Shown in pieces: positions 8,881-17,614 of a stretch of 64,000 nucleotides of DNA (positions within the stretch are counted from its first letter, which is position 1; every line of letters starts with the position of its first letter). Under the pieces are notes generated by a model. It saw nothing but the letters and a program-made list of their open reading frames with translations. It searched no databases and was not told the origin of the DNA. The DNA lies in NCBI RefSeq assembly GCF_964022235.1, contig NZ_CAXHZL010000015.1, positions 1 to 64,000 on the forward strand, in the 5' to 3' direction. The position numbers were made by a program, and so were the translations under genes. The DNA comes from Limimaricola sp964022235. GTDB lineage: Bacteria; Pseudomonadota; Alphaproteobacteria; Rhodobacterales; Rhodobacteraceae.

Positions 8881-9765
8881 ATGACCCACAGACCACGCGG
8901 CGTCATCGCCGCGATACCCACCGCTCTGACCAAAGACCTGCGCCCCGACCCGGCCCCGATGCTGCGCCACGCGCGCTGGCTGCTCGCCAATGGCTGCGAC
9001 GGGCTGAACCTTCTGGGCACCACGGGCGAGGCCAGTTCGCTGCCCGCCGAGGGGCGGATGGCGCTGATGACCGCCATGGCCGCCGAGATCCCGCCCGTGC
9101 GGATGATGGTGGGCACCGGCTGCCCGGACCTCGCCACGACCGCGACGCTGACCCGGCACGCGGCGGATCTGGGCTTTGCCGGGGCGCTGGTGCTGCCGCC
9201 CTACTACTACAAGGGCGTCGACGAGACCGGGATTCATGCCTTTTTCGAGGGGCTGATCGAGGCGACGGCGGATCGGCCGATCCCGATCTATCTCTACAAC
9301 TTCCCGCAGATGACCGGGCTGCGCTTCGAGCCGGATGTCGCGGCATGGCTCAAGGCGGGCTATCCCGACCGGATCGCCGGGGCCAAGGACAGCTCGGGCG
9401 ATCTCGACTATGCAATTGAGCTGGCCCGGATCGCGGGCTTTGATGTGTTCCCAAGCGACGAGGCGGCGCTGGCGCAGGCGCCCGCGCGCGGCTTTGCGGG
9501 CTGCATTTCGGCGACCGTCAACCTCACCGCGCCGCTGGCGCAGCGGCTCTGGCAAGACCCCGGAGATGGCGCGCTCGCCGAGGAACTGTCCCGCCGCCGC
9601 CGGGCCATCGCCGCGACGCCGCTGATCCCGAGCGTCAAGGCGCTGGTGGCGCGGCTGCACGACCTGCCGGGATATGCCCGCGTGGCACCGCCGCTGTCCC
9701 CGCTCACGACATCCCAGACGCTGGCGCTCCCTGCGTCCTCCGTGCTCGTCGCCGAACCGGCCTGA
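8881..9765 (+). CDS. DHDPS/N-acetylneuraminate-lyase family aldolase or dehydratase
   Basis: A 294-residue TIM-barrel class I aldolase. It has LNLLGTTGEASSL (the GTTGE motif at 46-50), the tyrosine in YLYNFPQ (Tyr139) and the Schiff-base lysine in IAGAKDSSGD (Lys169). It is unlikely to be biosynthetic DapA. The next gene is an alpha-ketoglutarate-semialdehyde dehydrogenase type enzyme, and the same pair occurs in three known routes: D-glucarate (5-dehydro-4-deoxyglucarate dehydratase), L-arabinonate (2-keto-3-deoxyarabinonate dehydratase) and hydroxyproline (pyrroline-hydroxycarboxylate deaminase). All yield alpha-ketoglutarate semialdehyde. I cannot choose between them from sequence. ATG 8881 is preferred to an upstream in-frame codon because GAGGTGCAG stands just before it. 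Confidence 0.82.
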   Translation: MTHRPRGVIAAIPTALTKDLRPDPAPMLRHARWLLANGCDGLNLLGTTGEASSLPAEGRMALMTAMAAEIPPVRMMVGTGCPDLATTATLTRHAADLGFAGALVLPPYYYKGVDETGIHAFFEGLIEATADRPIPIYLYNFPQMTGLRFEPDVAAWLKAGYPDRIAGAKDSSGDLDYAIELARIAGFDVFPSDEAALAQAPARGFAGCISATVNLTAPLAQRLWQDPGDGALAEELSRRRRAIAATPLIPSVKALVARLHDLPGYARVAPPLSPLTTSQTLALPASSVLVAEPA

Positions 9766-9798
9766 GCGCCCCCTTATCAAACGAACAGGACCGACCAG

Positions 9799-11253
9799 AT
9801 GAAGATGAACGACCTCACCAAGCAGCACCGCAACCTGATTGCCGGCGAATGGGTCGAAGGGGCCTCGATCAACGAGAACCGCAGCCCCGCCAACACCGAC
9901 GAGATCGTCGGCCTCTATGCCCGCGCCTCGAAGGACGACGCCAAGCGCGCCATCGCGGCCGCCCGCGCCGCCTTTCCGGCTTGGAGCCGCTCCGGCCCGC
10001 AGCAGCGTCACGACCTGCTGAAGAAGGTGTCCGACACCATCGCGGCGCGCGTGGATGAACTGGGCGAGCTTCTGGCCCGCGAGGAGGGCAAGACATTCGC
10101 CGAGGCCAAGGGCGAGGTGATGCGCGCAAGCCAGGTGTTCGGCTTCTTCGCCGGAGAGACGCTGCGCCAGACCGGCGACGCGGTCGACAGCGTGCGCCCC
10201 GGCGTCGAGGTGATGGTGCAGCGCGAGGCGCTGGGCGTCATCGGGCTGATCACACCGTGGAACTTCCCCATCGCCATCCCGGCGTGGAAGATCGCCCCGG
10301 CGCTGGCCTATGGCAACTGCGTGGTCCTGAAGCCCGCCGATCTGACGCCGGGCTGCGCCTGGGCGCTGACCGAGATCCTGCACGAGGCGGGCGTGCCCGA
10401 GGGCGTGTTCAACCTCGTCATGGGGCGCGGCTCCGAGGTCGGGGCCGAGTTCCTCGACAACGCGGAGATCGACGCGGTGAGCTTTACCGGCTCGGTCGAG
10501 ACCGGGCGCATGGTCGCGGAGAAATGCGTGGCGCAGATGAAGAAGGTGCAGCTCGAGATGGGCGGCAAGAACCCCCTCGTGGTGCTCGACGACGCCGATC
10601 TCGACACGGCGGTCAACTGCGCGCTCAACGGCGCCTTCTTCTCGACCGGCCAGCGCTGCACTGCCTCGTCGCGGCTGATCGTGACGACGGGCATCCACGA
10701 CCGTTTCGTCGAAGCGCTGACCGAGAAGCTGCGCGCGCTCAAGGTCGGCGACCCGATGGACGGCGCGGTGCATATCGGCCCGGTGGTCGATGAGAACCAG
10801 CTCGAGCAGAACAAGCGCTACGTGAAGATCGGCCAGGAGGAAGGCGCGACGCTGGTCTACGGCGGCGAGGTGATCGAGGGCGCGACGCCCGGCCACTTCA
10901 TGACGCCGGCGCTGTTCACCGGCACCACCAACGAGATGCGGATCAACCGCGAGGAAATCTTCGGCCCCGTCGCCACCGTTATCAAGGTCGCCGATTACGA
11001 CGAGGCGCTGCGCGTGGCCAACGACACGGACTTCGGCCTTTCCGCCGGGATCTGCACCACCAGCCTTGGCCGCGCCGCGCATTTCCGCCGCAACGCCGAA
11101 GCCGGCATGGTGATGGTCAACCTGCCGACGGCGGGCGTCGATTACCACACCCCCTTTGGCGGGCGCAAAGGATCGAGCTATGGGCCCCGCGAACAGGGGC
11201 AGTACGCGCGCGAATTCTACACCACGGTCAAGACCACCTACATTCAAGCCTGA
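9799..11253 (+). CDS. Aldehyde dehydrogenase, alpha-ketoglutarate semialdehyde dehydrogenase type
   Basis: A 484-residue NAD(P)+-dependent aldehyde dehydrogenase of normal length. It shows LITPWNFPIAIPAWKIAPAL, VSFTGSVETGR, general base Glu253 in LEMGGKN and nucleophile Cys287 in GQRCTASSR. The C-terminal VDYHTPFGGRKGSSYGPREQ is typical of the 2,5-dioxovalerate (ketoglutarate semialdehyde) branch. It would oxidise the semialdehyde made by the preceding lyase to 2-oxoglutarate. It starts 33 bases after that gene (ATG 9799, with AACAGGA upstream; ATG 9805 also possible) and is closed by a strong terminator at 11291-11324, so ferredoxin-lyase-dehydrogenase is one transcription unit. Confidence 0.87.
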   Translation: MKMNDLTKQHRNLIAGEWVEGASINENRSPANTDEIVGLYARASKDDAKRAIAAARAAFPAWSRSGPQQRHDLLKKVSDTIAARVDELGELLAREEGKTFAEAKGEVMRASQVFGFFAGETLRQTGDAVDSVRPGVEVMVQREALGVIGLITPWNFPIAIPAWKIAPALAYGNCVVLKPADLTPGCAWALTEILHEAGVPEGVFNLVMGRGSEVGAEFLDNAEIDAVSFTGSVETGRMVAEKCVAQMKKVQLEMGGKNPLVVLDDADLDTAVNCALNGAFFSTGQRCTASSRLIVTTGIHDRFVEALTEKLRALKVGDPMDGAVHIGPVVDENQLEQNKRYVKIGQEEGATLVYGGEVIEGATPGHFMTPALFTGTTNEMRINREEIFGPVATVIKVADYDEALRVANDTDFGLSAGICTTSLGRAAHFRRNAEAGMVMVNLPTAGVDYHTPFGGRKGSSYGPREQGQYAREFYTTVKTTYIQA

Positions 11254-11290
11254 CCCCCAAGACGCCGCCCCCTCCTCCCGGTGGCTCACT

Positions 11291-11324
11291 GCGCGCGCCC
11301 GCTCCCACACGGCGCGCGCTTTTT
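11291..11324 (+). terminator. Rho-independent terminator after the dehydrogenase gene
   Basis: GCGCGCGCC (11291-11299) pairs perfectly with GGCGCGCGC (11311-11319) and is followed by TTTTT. It lies 37 bases after the stop codon. Confidence 0.88.
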
Positions 11325-11416
11325 CGCGCCTCCGCCCCCTGCCCGATTCCGTGATATGCTGGGGACACCATCATGGCGTTCATGCTCCCGAGAGGCGACA
11401 CAAGGAGGGCTGAGAC

Positions 11417-11713
11417 ATGATCATGCGGATCTTTCAGGTGGTCACACGGCCGGGCAAGGAGGCCGCGTTCGAGCGGTTCTTCAGGGACACGGCGATCCCC
11501 TTGATGAAGGCCACCGATGGCCTCGTGCAGGTGCTGCCCGGTGCGTCCCGGTCGGAGAGTCCGCGCGAATTCAGCTTCGTGATGATCTGGCGCGATCTCG
11601 ATGCGCTCAAGGCCTTCGCGGGCGAGGATTACGCGGAGCCGCACATCGACCCAGCCGAGGCCGAGCTGGTCGAGCAGCGCAGCATCCGGCACTACGATCT
11701 GGTCGAGGCGTGA
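11417..11713 (+). CDS. ABM-domain (antibiotic biosynthesis monooxygenase-like) small protein
   Basis: A 98-residue protein with a dimeric alpha+beta barrel fold signature: MRIFQVVTRPGKEAAFERFF at the start, then DGLVQVLPGASRSE and FSFVMIWRDLDALKAFAGED, ending in HIDPAEAELVEQRSIRHYDL. ABM-family proteins are cofactor-free monooxygenases, quinol oxidases or heme-binding proteins; the substrate cannot be told. GGAGGG at about 11404-11409 is the ribosome binding site. It has its own leader after the upstream terminator and converges on the LysR gene with only 3 bases between the stops. Confidence 0.72.
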   Translation: MIMRIFQVVTRPGKEAAFERFFRDTAIPLMKATDGLVQVLPGASRSESPREFSFVMIWRDLDALKAFAGEDYAEPHIDPAEAELVEQRSIRHYDLVEA

Positions 11714-11716
11714 CGC

Positions 11717-12655
11717 TCAGGCGCGCTCCAACTCGTTGAACTTGCGCATCCACGGCGCGTCGCGCAGCTCCTCCAGCCCTTCGCTGAGTTGCGCGACCAG
11801 CGCCTCGGCGGCCTGCGTCAGCTTGCGGCGGCGCGGCACGAGGAGGCCCAGTTCCAGCCCGCCCAGACGCGTGCCTTCGAGCGGCACCGCGACGATGCTG
11901 CCCTCGGACAGCTCGCGCACCATGCCGAGCGGCGTGTAAAAGGCGACGCCGTCGCCTTCGAGAATCAACGGTTTCAGCATCATCAGGTTGTTGGAGGCGG
12001 CAAGCACCCGGCCCGTGCGGTTGAGCACCGACAGCTCCATCTCGATCAGCGAGCGGATCGGCGCGGTGTCGAGCTGCAAGAGCAGGTTGTAGGCGGCGCA
12101 GTCGGCCAGCGTGACCGAGGCGCGCTCGGCCAGCGGGTGGTCCTTGGAAACCATCGCCATCAGCGGCATCGGGATCGGCGAGATGAATTCGGTGTCCTCG
12201 GGCCGCGCGAGGCTGAAGGTGATGCCGAGGTCGGCCTCACCCTCGGCGACCATGGTGGCCACCGTGCCATGCGCCCCGGTGCGGACCCGGAAATCGACCT
12301 TGGGATGGGCCTTGTGATAGCGGCTCACCTGCTCGGGCAGAAAACTCACCAGCAGGCTGTCGAGCGAAGCGATCGAAACGGTGCCGGTCTTTTCACCGCG
12401 CAGCGCGCCCAGCTCGCCCTTCAGCACCTCGAAATCGTTGAGCGTGCGGTCGGCATGGGCCAGCAACGTCTTGCCCGCCTGCGTGAGGCGCAAGCCGCCC
12501 GGTAGCCGCTCGAACAGCGGCGTGCCAAGCTCGTCCTCGACCTTCTGGATCTGCCGGCTGATCGCGGATGAGGCGACATGCAGTTGTTCAGAGGCCGCGC
12601 GGATCGATCCCGCGCGGGCCACCACCGTGAAATAGCGCAGGAAGGCTGCGTGCAT
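11717..12655 (-). CDS. LysR-family transcriptional regulator
   Basis: A 312-residue LTTR. The N-terminal winged helix-turn-helix reads FLRYFTVVARAGSIRAASEQ then LHVASSAISRQIQKVEDELG and TPLFERLPGGLRLTQAGKTL; the rest is the periplasmic-binding-like effector domain. GGAGAGACGAC precedes ATG 12655; the longer open frame adds an Arg-rich stretch that is not part of the family. It begins 13 bases after the enoyl-CoA hydratase stop, in the same direction, so it is the last gene of the ABC/FAD/CoA operon and is the natural candidate to control it. Its inducer would then be the imported substrate or a CoA intermediate. Confidence 0.9.
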   Translation of the reverse strand: MHAAFLRYFTVVARAGSIRAASEQLHVASSAISRQIQKVEDELGTPLFERLPGGLRLTQAGKTLLAHADRTLNDFEVLKGELGALRGEKTGTVSIASLDSLLVSFLPEQVSRYHKAHPKVDFRVRTGAHGTVATMVAEGEADLGITFSLARPEDTEFISPIPMPLMAMVSKDHPLAERASVTLADCAAYNLLLQLDTAPIRSLIEMELSVLNRTGRVLAASNNLMMLKPLILEGDGVAFYTPLGMVRELSEGSIVAVPLEGTRLGGLELGLLVPRRRKLTQAAEALVAQLSEGLEELRDAPWMRKFNELERA

Positions 12656-12668
12656 GTCGTCTCTCCGG

Positions 12669-13442
12669 TCAGGCGCCTTGCCAGACCGGCGCGCGCTTTT
12701 CGAGGAAGGCGCGAACGCCCTCGTCAGCATCCGCGCTTTTGAGCGCTTTCACAACCGCGGGCAGTTTCATCGCCTGCGCCTCCGACGGGCTCAGATGGCC
12801 CGTGCGGTTCACCACCTGCTTGATCGCGCGCAACGACAGCGGTGCCGAGGCCGCGATATCCTCGATCCAGCGCTCGGTCACTGCGTCGAGCTCATTCGCG
12901 CCCGCCACCTCGTTGACGAGGCCGAAGCGCTCCATCGTGGCCGCGTCGATGCGCCGCCCGCCCAGCATCACCCCCATGGCGAGGTTGTGCGGGATCTTGC
13001 GCTGCAGCATCACCATGCCACCATCAAGCGGCATCCGCCCCACCCGCGCCTCGGGCAGGCCGAACTTCGCGGTCTCGGCGGCCACGAGGATATCGGCGCC
13101 CAGCACCATCTCGAAGCCGCCGCCCAGCGCGTAGCCGTTCACCCGCGCGATCAGTGGCACGTCGAGCGTGCGGCGAAACGAGATGCCGCCAAAGCCGTTG
13201 GGGCGCGGCGCGGCCCAATACTCCAACCCTGAGAGCGACGAGTCCTTCATGTCGGCGCCGACGGAGAAGGCCTTCTCCCCGGCCCCGGTGAGGACCGCGA
13301 CGGAGATGTCGTCGCGCTCCTCGATGTCGCACCAGATCCGCTCCAGCGCCGCTTCGGTCTTCTGGTCGACCGCGTTCATCACCTCGGGCCGGTCGATGGT
13401 GACCCGGGCGACGCGGTCGCGGACTTCGTAATGGACCGTCAT
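12669..13442 (-). CDS. Enoyl-CoA hydratase/isomerase (crotonase family)
   Basis: A 257-residue crotonase-fold enzyme. The first oxyanion-hole segment is FSVGADMKD and the second is GYALGGGFEMVLGADI, as in the family; FGLPEARVGRMPLDGG follows. The first catalytic glutamate position is occupied by the FEMVLG segment, while the second region (EARVGRMP) differs from the usual LGxxPxxG, so the exact reaction (hydration, isomerisation, hydrolysis) is uncertain. ATG overlaps the stop of the CoA-transferase gene by 4 bases (ATGA), indicating coupled translation. In context it acts on a CoA ester made by that transferase. Confidence 0.87.
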   Translation of the reverse strand: MTVHYEVRDRVARVTIDRPEVMNAVDQKTEAALERIWCDIEERDDISVAVLTGAGEKAFSVGADMKDSSLSGLEYWAAPRPNGFGGISFRRTLDVPLIARVNGYALGGGFEMVLGADILVAAETAKFGLPEARVGRMPLDGGMVMLQRKIPHNLAMGVMLGGRRIDAATMERFGLVNEVAGANELDAVTERWIEDIAASAPLSLRAIKQVVNRTGHLSPSEAQAMKLPAVVKALKSADADEGVRAFLEKRAPVWQGA

Positions 13443-14599
13443 GCAACCTGCGCCTTCTTCGGGGCGAGCCCGGACAGGATCTCACCATTGTGCTCACCAA
13501 GCTGCGGCGGGGCTTGGCGCACCGTGAGCGGCGCGGCCGACATGTCGATCGGGCTGCCGACGAGGCGGATCTTGCCCGCCGGCGTCTCGCCCGCCTCGAT
13601 CACCATGTTGTTCACGATCGTCTGCTCGTCATCGAGCGCCTCGGCCAGGGTGCGGACCGGGGCGCAGAGGATGTCGACCTCCTCCAGCCGCTGCAGCCAG
13701 TGCTCGCGGCTGTTTTTCGCAAATTCGCGCTTGAAGATCGCCTGCAGCTCGGCGCGATGCGCGGCCTGCGCATCGAAGTCGCGGAAGCGGTCCTCCTTCG
13801 ACAGGTCCTCGATCCCGATCGCGGTGCAGATGTCGCGCAGCGGGTTTTCCTTGAACGCGCCGACCATGACGAAGGGCTCGGTCGTGGTTTCGAACACGCC
13901 GGTGAGCGGGAACGCCCCCCAGTTCAGGTCGCGGCCTCGCATCATGTGCGCCGCCGCTTCCTGCATCTGCATCGCCAGCATCGACGAGTAGAGGCTCACC
14001 GCCACCTGCTGGCCCTCGCCGGTCTTCTGGCGCTGCAGGATCGCCAGCAGCACGCCTTGGACCAGATGCATGCCGGCGGTGTAGTCGCACAGCGCGGTCG
14101 AGAAGATCGCGCGCGGCAGCTCGGGGTCCGAGCGGCGCTCCATCACGCCGCTCATCGCCTGGGCGAGGATGTCCTGCCCGCCCTTGTGCTTGTTGGGGCC
14201 CTCAAGCCCGAAGCCGGTGCCCACGGCGAAGATGATGCCGGGGTTGCGCTTCTTGAGGTCGGCGTAGCCCATCCCCATCCGCTCCATCACGCCGGGGCGG
14301 AAGTTGTTGACCACGACGTCGGCGGTGTCGATCAGCTCGAGCACCTGAGCGCGGGCCTCCTCGGATTTGAGGTTGAGCGCGAGGCTCTTCTTGTTGCGAT
14401 TGAGCGAGCAGAAGATCGGGTTGTTGAGCCCGTCCGGGTCGGCGCCCAGCGACCAGCGCGACAGGTCGCCGATCTTCTCCTTTTCGACCTTGATCACCTC
14501 GGCGCCGTAATCGGCGAGCACCTGGGTGCAAGAGGGTCCGAGCATCACTTGGGTGAAATCGATCACCTTGATGCCGTCCAGGGGGAGCGGTTGGGTCAT
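13439..14599 (-). CDS. CaiB/BaiF class III CoA-transferase
   Basis: A 386-residue family III acyl-CoA transferase. It has the expected start (LDGIKVIDFTQVMLGPSCTQ), VIKVEKEKIGDLSR, the NRNKKSLALNLKSEEA motif and the RPGVMERMGMGYADLKKRNP segment. The catalytic aspartate lies in the GGQDILAQAMSG motif, as in formyl-CoA transferase. The enzyme would activate a carboxylic acid as a CoA ester at the cost of another CoA thioester, with no ATP. Its ATG overlaps the upstream FAD gene's stop by one base (TAATG). It links the transporter/oxidase part of the operon with the crotonase. Confidence 0.9.
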   Translation of the reverse strand: MTQPLPLDGIKVIDFTQVMLGPSCTQVLADYGAEVIKVEKEKIGDLSRWSLGADPDGLNNPIFCSLNRNKKSLALNLKSEEARAQVLELIDTADVVVNNFRPGVMERMGMGYADLKKRNPGIIFAVGTGFGLEGPNKHKGGQDILAQAMSGVMERRSDPELPRAIFSTALCDYTAGMHLVQGVLLAILQRQKTGEGQQVAVSLYSSMLAMQMQEAAAHMMRGRDLNWGAFPLTGVFETTTEPFVMVGAFKENPLRDICTAIGIEDLSKEDRFRDFDAQAAHRAELQAIFKREFAKNSREHWLQRLEEVDILCAPVRTLAEALDDEQTIVNNMVIEAGETPAGKIRLVGSPIDMSAAPLTVRQAPPQLGEHNGEILSGLAPKKAQVA

Positions 14600-15960
14600 T
14601 ATTCTGCGGCCTCCATGACGAGGGCGTTGGACGAGGGTACGTCGCCGGGATCGGCACCCTGCGCGCGCATCTGTTTCTGGATCGCGGAGACGTCGGCCTC
14701 GCGCACGGTGACACCGGCGTTGAGCGCGACGGTCGCGGCGACGCCCACGGCTTCGCCTTGCGCCATGCAGGGCGGGATCTCGCGGCTCTTTTTCTGGGCC
14801 TGCGGGGTGCAGGAGTAGTGGCGACCAGCCACCAGCAGGTTGTCGACCTCCTTGGGCACCAGCGCGCCGTAGGGGGTGTAGTAATCGCGGCCCCGGCAGA
14901 CGGTGTCGGCAAAGTGGCGGCGCTTCATGACATCGTCCTTGGTGACGACGTATTCGCCTTCGAGCAGCCGCGTGGTGCGCACGCCGGTCTGCGGTGCGAA
15001 ATCGACGACATGCGCTTTCTCGAAGCCCGGCAGGTTCTCACGGGCGAAGGTCATGAGCTTTTCCATCCGCTTGCGGCCCTCGAACTCGGCCCCGGTGAGC
15101 CCCTCGACCGTCAGTCCGCTGTATTGCGGCATGTGCGGGCAGTTGAGCCAGATCACGCCCGGCAGCGGCGTCTTCAGCCACCAGTAGTTCCAGCAGCCGC
15201 CGATGATCCGCTTGGCCTCGTGGTCGAGGCGCTGGAACTCCTCGGGGTTGGCATATTGCCAGGCCTCGGCCTTGTCGGTATCGACATTGCCCCAGCGCGA
15301 GACGGTGGTGACGATGAAGCTTGCCTCCTGGAACTTGGCGCCAGCAGAGGCCGCCACGTCGAGATCGCCCGAGGCGTCGATGATGACGTCGCCCATGATC
15401 GCCTGACGGCCCTGCTTGGTCTCGCAGATCACGCCCTTGGCAACGCCGTCTTCGACGATGGTCTCGGAGAACCAGCTGTGCAGGCGCAGCTTGACCTTGG
15501 CGTCCTCCATCAGGTCGTAGGAGACCTTCTTGTAGCCGTCGGGATCGAAGGCGGCGGCAAAGCAGACCGGGTGCGGCATCGACTGGGTGTGGAAGTCGAA
15601 CATCCCCCAGCGCGAATACTTCTTCCAGTTCTCCTGCGTCTCGCGGCGGCCGGGCATCCGGTCCTCCTCGGGCGGCGTGTGGCACAGCCCGATGGCGCGC
15701 ATCCGCTCGATCATCTCCATGCAGATGCCGGTCACCGTGATCTCGGTGTCGTTGTGCATGTCGTCGAGCAGCAGCACCATGCCGCCTGCGGCGAGGCCGC
15801 CCAGATAGGGGTAGCGTTCGAGCAGCGTGACGGAGGCCCCGTTGCGGGCGGCGGAGACGGCGGCCGAGATCCCGGCGGGGCCGCCGCCGACCACGACGAC
15901 GTCGGAGCGGTCGACCACGGGCACGTCGCGCAGACTCTCCCTAACGGTTTTGTTCAACAT
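14599..15960 (-). CDS. FAD-dependent oxidoreductase (FAD_oxidored family)
   Basis: A 453-residue flavoprotein with an N-terminal Rossmann dinucleotide motif (DVVVVGGGPAGISAAVSAAR, GxGxxG) and an acidic residue ending the second strand (LLERYPYLGG). GDVIIDASGDLDVAASAGA is the second FAD-contact motif, and HPVCFAAAFDPDGYK lies in the substrate domain. The C-terminal part ends with LVAGRHYSCTPQAQKKSREI and CMAQGEAVGVAAT, the FAD-pyrophosphate end motif of the family. The same family holds many uncharacterised oxidases that act on small carboxylated or heterocyclic substrates. It follows the permease gene after 33 bases and would carry out the first oxidation of the imported compound before CoA activation. 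Confidence 0.85.
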   Translation of the reverse strand: MLNKTVRESLRDVPVVDRSDVVVVGGGPAGISAAVSAARNGASVTLLERYPYLGGLAAGGMVLLLDDMHNDTEITVTGICMEMIERMRAIGLCHTPPEEDRMPGRRETQENWKKYSRWGMFDFHTQSMPHPVCFAAAFDPDGYKKVSYDLMEDAKVKLRLHSWFSETIVEDGVAKGVICETKQGRQAIMGDVIIDASGDLDVAASAGAKFQEASFIVTTVSRWGNVDTDKAEAWQYANPEEFQRLDHEAKRIIGGCWNYWWLKTPLPGVIWLNCPHMPQYSGLTVEGLTGAEFEGRKRMEKLMTFARENLPGFEKAHVVDFAPQTGVRTTRLLEGEYVVTKDDVMKRRHFADTVCRGRDYYTPYGALVPKEVDNLLVAGRHYSCTPQAQKKSREIPPCMAQGEAVGVAATVALNAGVTVREADVSAIQKQMRAQGADPGDVPSSNALVMEAAE

Positions 15961-15993
15961 TTTGATTCTCCTAAATATTCTGTTGCGCGGCGG

Positions 15994-16809
15994 TCAGTGG
16001 ACGTCCGAGGTCTTCCAGCGGATGAAGCGGGATTCCGCGAAGCTCACGAGGGCGAACATCACGACGGCGAGCAGCGCGGCGGTGAAGACGGTGGCGTAAA
16101 GGAGCGGCGAGCGGAAATTGAAGGTCGCCTCGATGATCAGCGCGCCCAAGCCGTAGTTGGAGCCGATCCATTCCGCCACGATCGCGCCGATGACGCAGGT
16201 GGTGGAGGCGATCTTGAGCGCCGCGAAAAGGAACGGCAGCGAGCTTTGCAGACGCACCTTCCAGAAGATCTCCCAGTTCGAGGCCGAGAGCACGCGCATC
16301 AGATCGAGCGTGGCGGGCGACACCGCCTTGAGACCGCGCACCATGTTCACCAGCGTCGGAAAGAAGCAGATCAGACCGGCGATGATGATCTTGGGTGCGA
16401 AGCCGTTGCCAAAGATCAGCACGAGGACCGGGGCCAGCGCGATGATCGGGATGGTGTTGATGAACACCGCGATCGGGAAGAAGGCGCGTTCGGCGGTGGA
16501 GTTGTGCACGAACCAGATCGCCAGCAGGATCGCCACGAGGTTGCCCGCAACAAAGCCCAGCGCCGCCTCGAAGAAGGTCGGCCAGAAGTTGAGCCACAGC
16601 GTACCGGCATTGTCCTGAAACGCGCCGAGGACGGCGACCGGGCTCGGCGCCATGTATTCCGGCACCTCGAAGAACCAGACCACGCCCTGCCAAAGCAGCA
16701 ACAGGCCTGCGACGGCGGCGAGCGCGGGGCCACGGTCGAGCACCGCGTCGACGATCCGGCTCATGCGCGGCGCCGGCACCGGCATCGGGATTTGGCTTGC
16801 CTCGGCCAT
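15994..16809 (-). CDS. ABC transporter permease, SsuC/TauC/ThiX type
   Basis: A 271-residue inner-membrane permease with six predicted helices. It has the cytoplasmic coupling loop of this family (LMRVLSASNWEIFWKVRLQS, LPFLFAALKIAS) and GAIVAEWIGSNYGLGALI after it. The relatives move sulfonates, nitrate, cyanate, hydroxymethylpyrimidine or aromatic acids. It sits 1 base after the ATPase stop region (16811) and upstream of the FAD gene, forming a single permease homodimer importer with the neighbours. Confidence 0.9.
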   Translation of the reverse strand: MAEASQIPMPVPAPRMSRIVDAVLDRGPALAAVAGLLLLWQGVVWFFEVPEYMAPSPVAVLGAFQDNAGTLWLNFWPTFFEAALGFVAGNLVAILLAIWFVHNSTAERAFFPIAVFINTIPIIALAPVLVLIFGNGFAPKIIIAGLICFFPTLVNMVRGLKAVSPATLDLMRVLSASNWEIFWKVRLQSSLPFLFAALKIASTTCVIGAIVAEWIGSNYGLGALIIEATFNFRSPLLYATVFTAALLAVVMFALVSFAESRFIRWKTSDVH

Positions 16810-16810
16810 C

Positions 16811-17614
16811 TCAGCATTCCTCCAGCAGTTTGCGCAGATGCGCGGTGATCTGGACGAACTCCAGCGTGTCGCGATCCGCCAGCCGCCGCTCAGGCGGTAG
16901 CTCGACCTTCATGAACTCCTTCACCCGGCCCGGATGGGCGGCGAGCATCAGCACGTATTGCCCGAGAAAGGCCGCCTCGGGGATCGAATGGGTGACGAAG
17001 AGAATCGTCGTCCCCGTCTCGCGCCAGATCCGCAGCACTTCTTCGTTGAGCTTGTCGCGGGTGATCTCGTCGAGCGCGCCAAAAGGCTCGTCCATCAGCA
17101 GGATCTTGGGCCGGGTGACCAGCGCGCGGGCGATGGCGACGCGCTGGCGCATGCCGCCCGACAGCTCGTGCGGCAACGCGTTCTCGCGGCCCTTGAGCCC
17201 GACCAGTTCCAGCAGGTCGTGCGGATCGGCGGGTGTGTCGCCGCCGCCGCCCACCTCGAGCGGCAGCCGCACATTTTCGATCGCGGTGCGCCACGGCAGC
17301 AGCGTCGCGTCCTGGAACACGTAGGAAAAGTTGCGATCGGCGCGGGCGTTGCGCGGGGACTGGCCCTGCACATCGATATGACCGCGTGCCGCCGGGACCA
17401 GATCGGCGATGGCGCGCATCAGCGTGGACTTGCCACAGCCCGAGGGGCCGAGGATGGTCACGAAGGCGCCTTGCGGGATCTCGACCGAGACGTCCCGGAG
17501 TGCCACGACCCTACCCTCGTTGAAGGTGACGTCGACATTCTCGACCCGGATCGCGCCCGGTTCGGGCGAGGCGACGGGGTTACCCGCCGCCGTATGACGC
17601 TCCGCCGCCACCAT
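16811..17614 (-). CDS. ABC transporter ATPase, SsuB/TauB type
   Basis: A 267-residue nucleotide-binding subunit. Walker A is ILGPSGCGKSTLM, the signature motif is HELSGGMRQRVAIARAL, Walker B is ILLMDEPFGALD, and the switch histidine is in LFVTHSIPEA. The start is placed at 17614 because its ATG overlaps the binding-protein stop by one base (TGATG); the longer open frame upstream is inside that gene. It energises import with the permease at 15994-16809. Confidence 0.92.
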   Translation of the reverse strand: MVAAERHTAAGNPVASPEPGAIRVENVDVTFNEGRVVALRDVSVEIPQGAFVTILGPSGCGKSTLMRAIADLVPAARGHIDVQGQSPRNARADRNFSYVFQDATLLPWRTAIENVRLPLEVGGGGDTPADPHDLLELVGLKGRENALPHELSGGMRQRVAIARALVTRPKILLMDEPFGALDEITRDKLNEEVLRIWRETGTTILFVTHSIPEAAFLGQYVLMLAAHPGRVKEFMKVELPPERRLADRDTLEFVQITAHLRKLLEEC

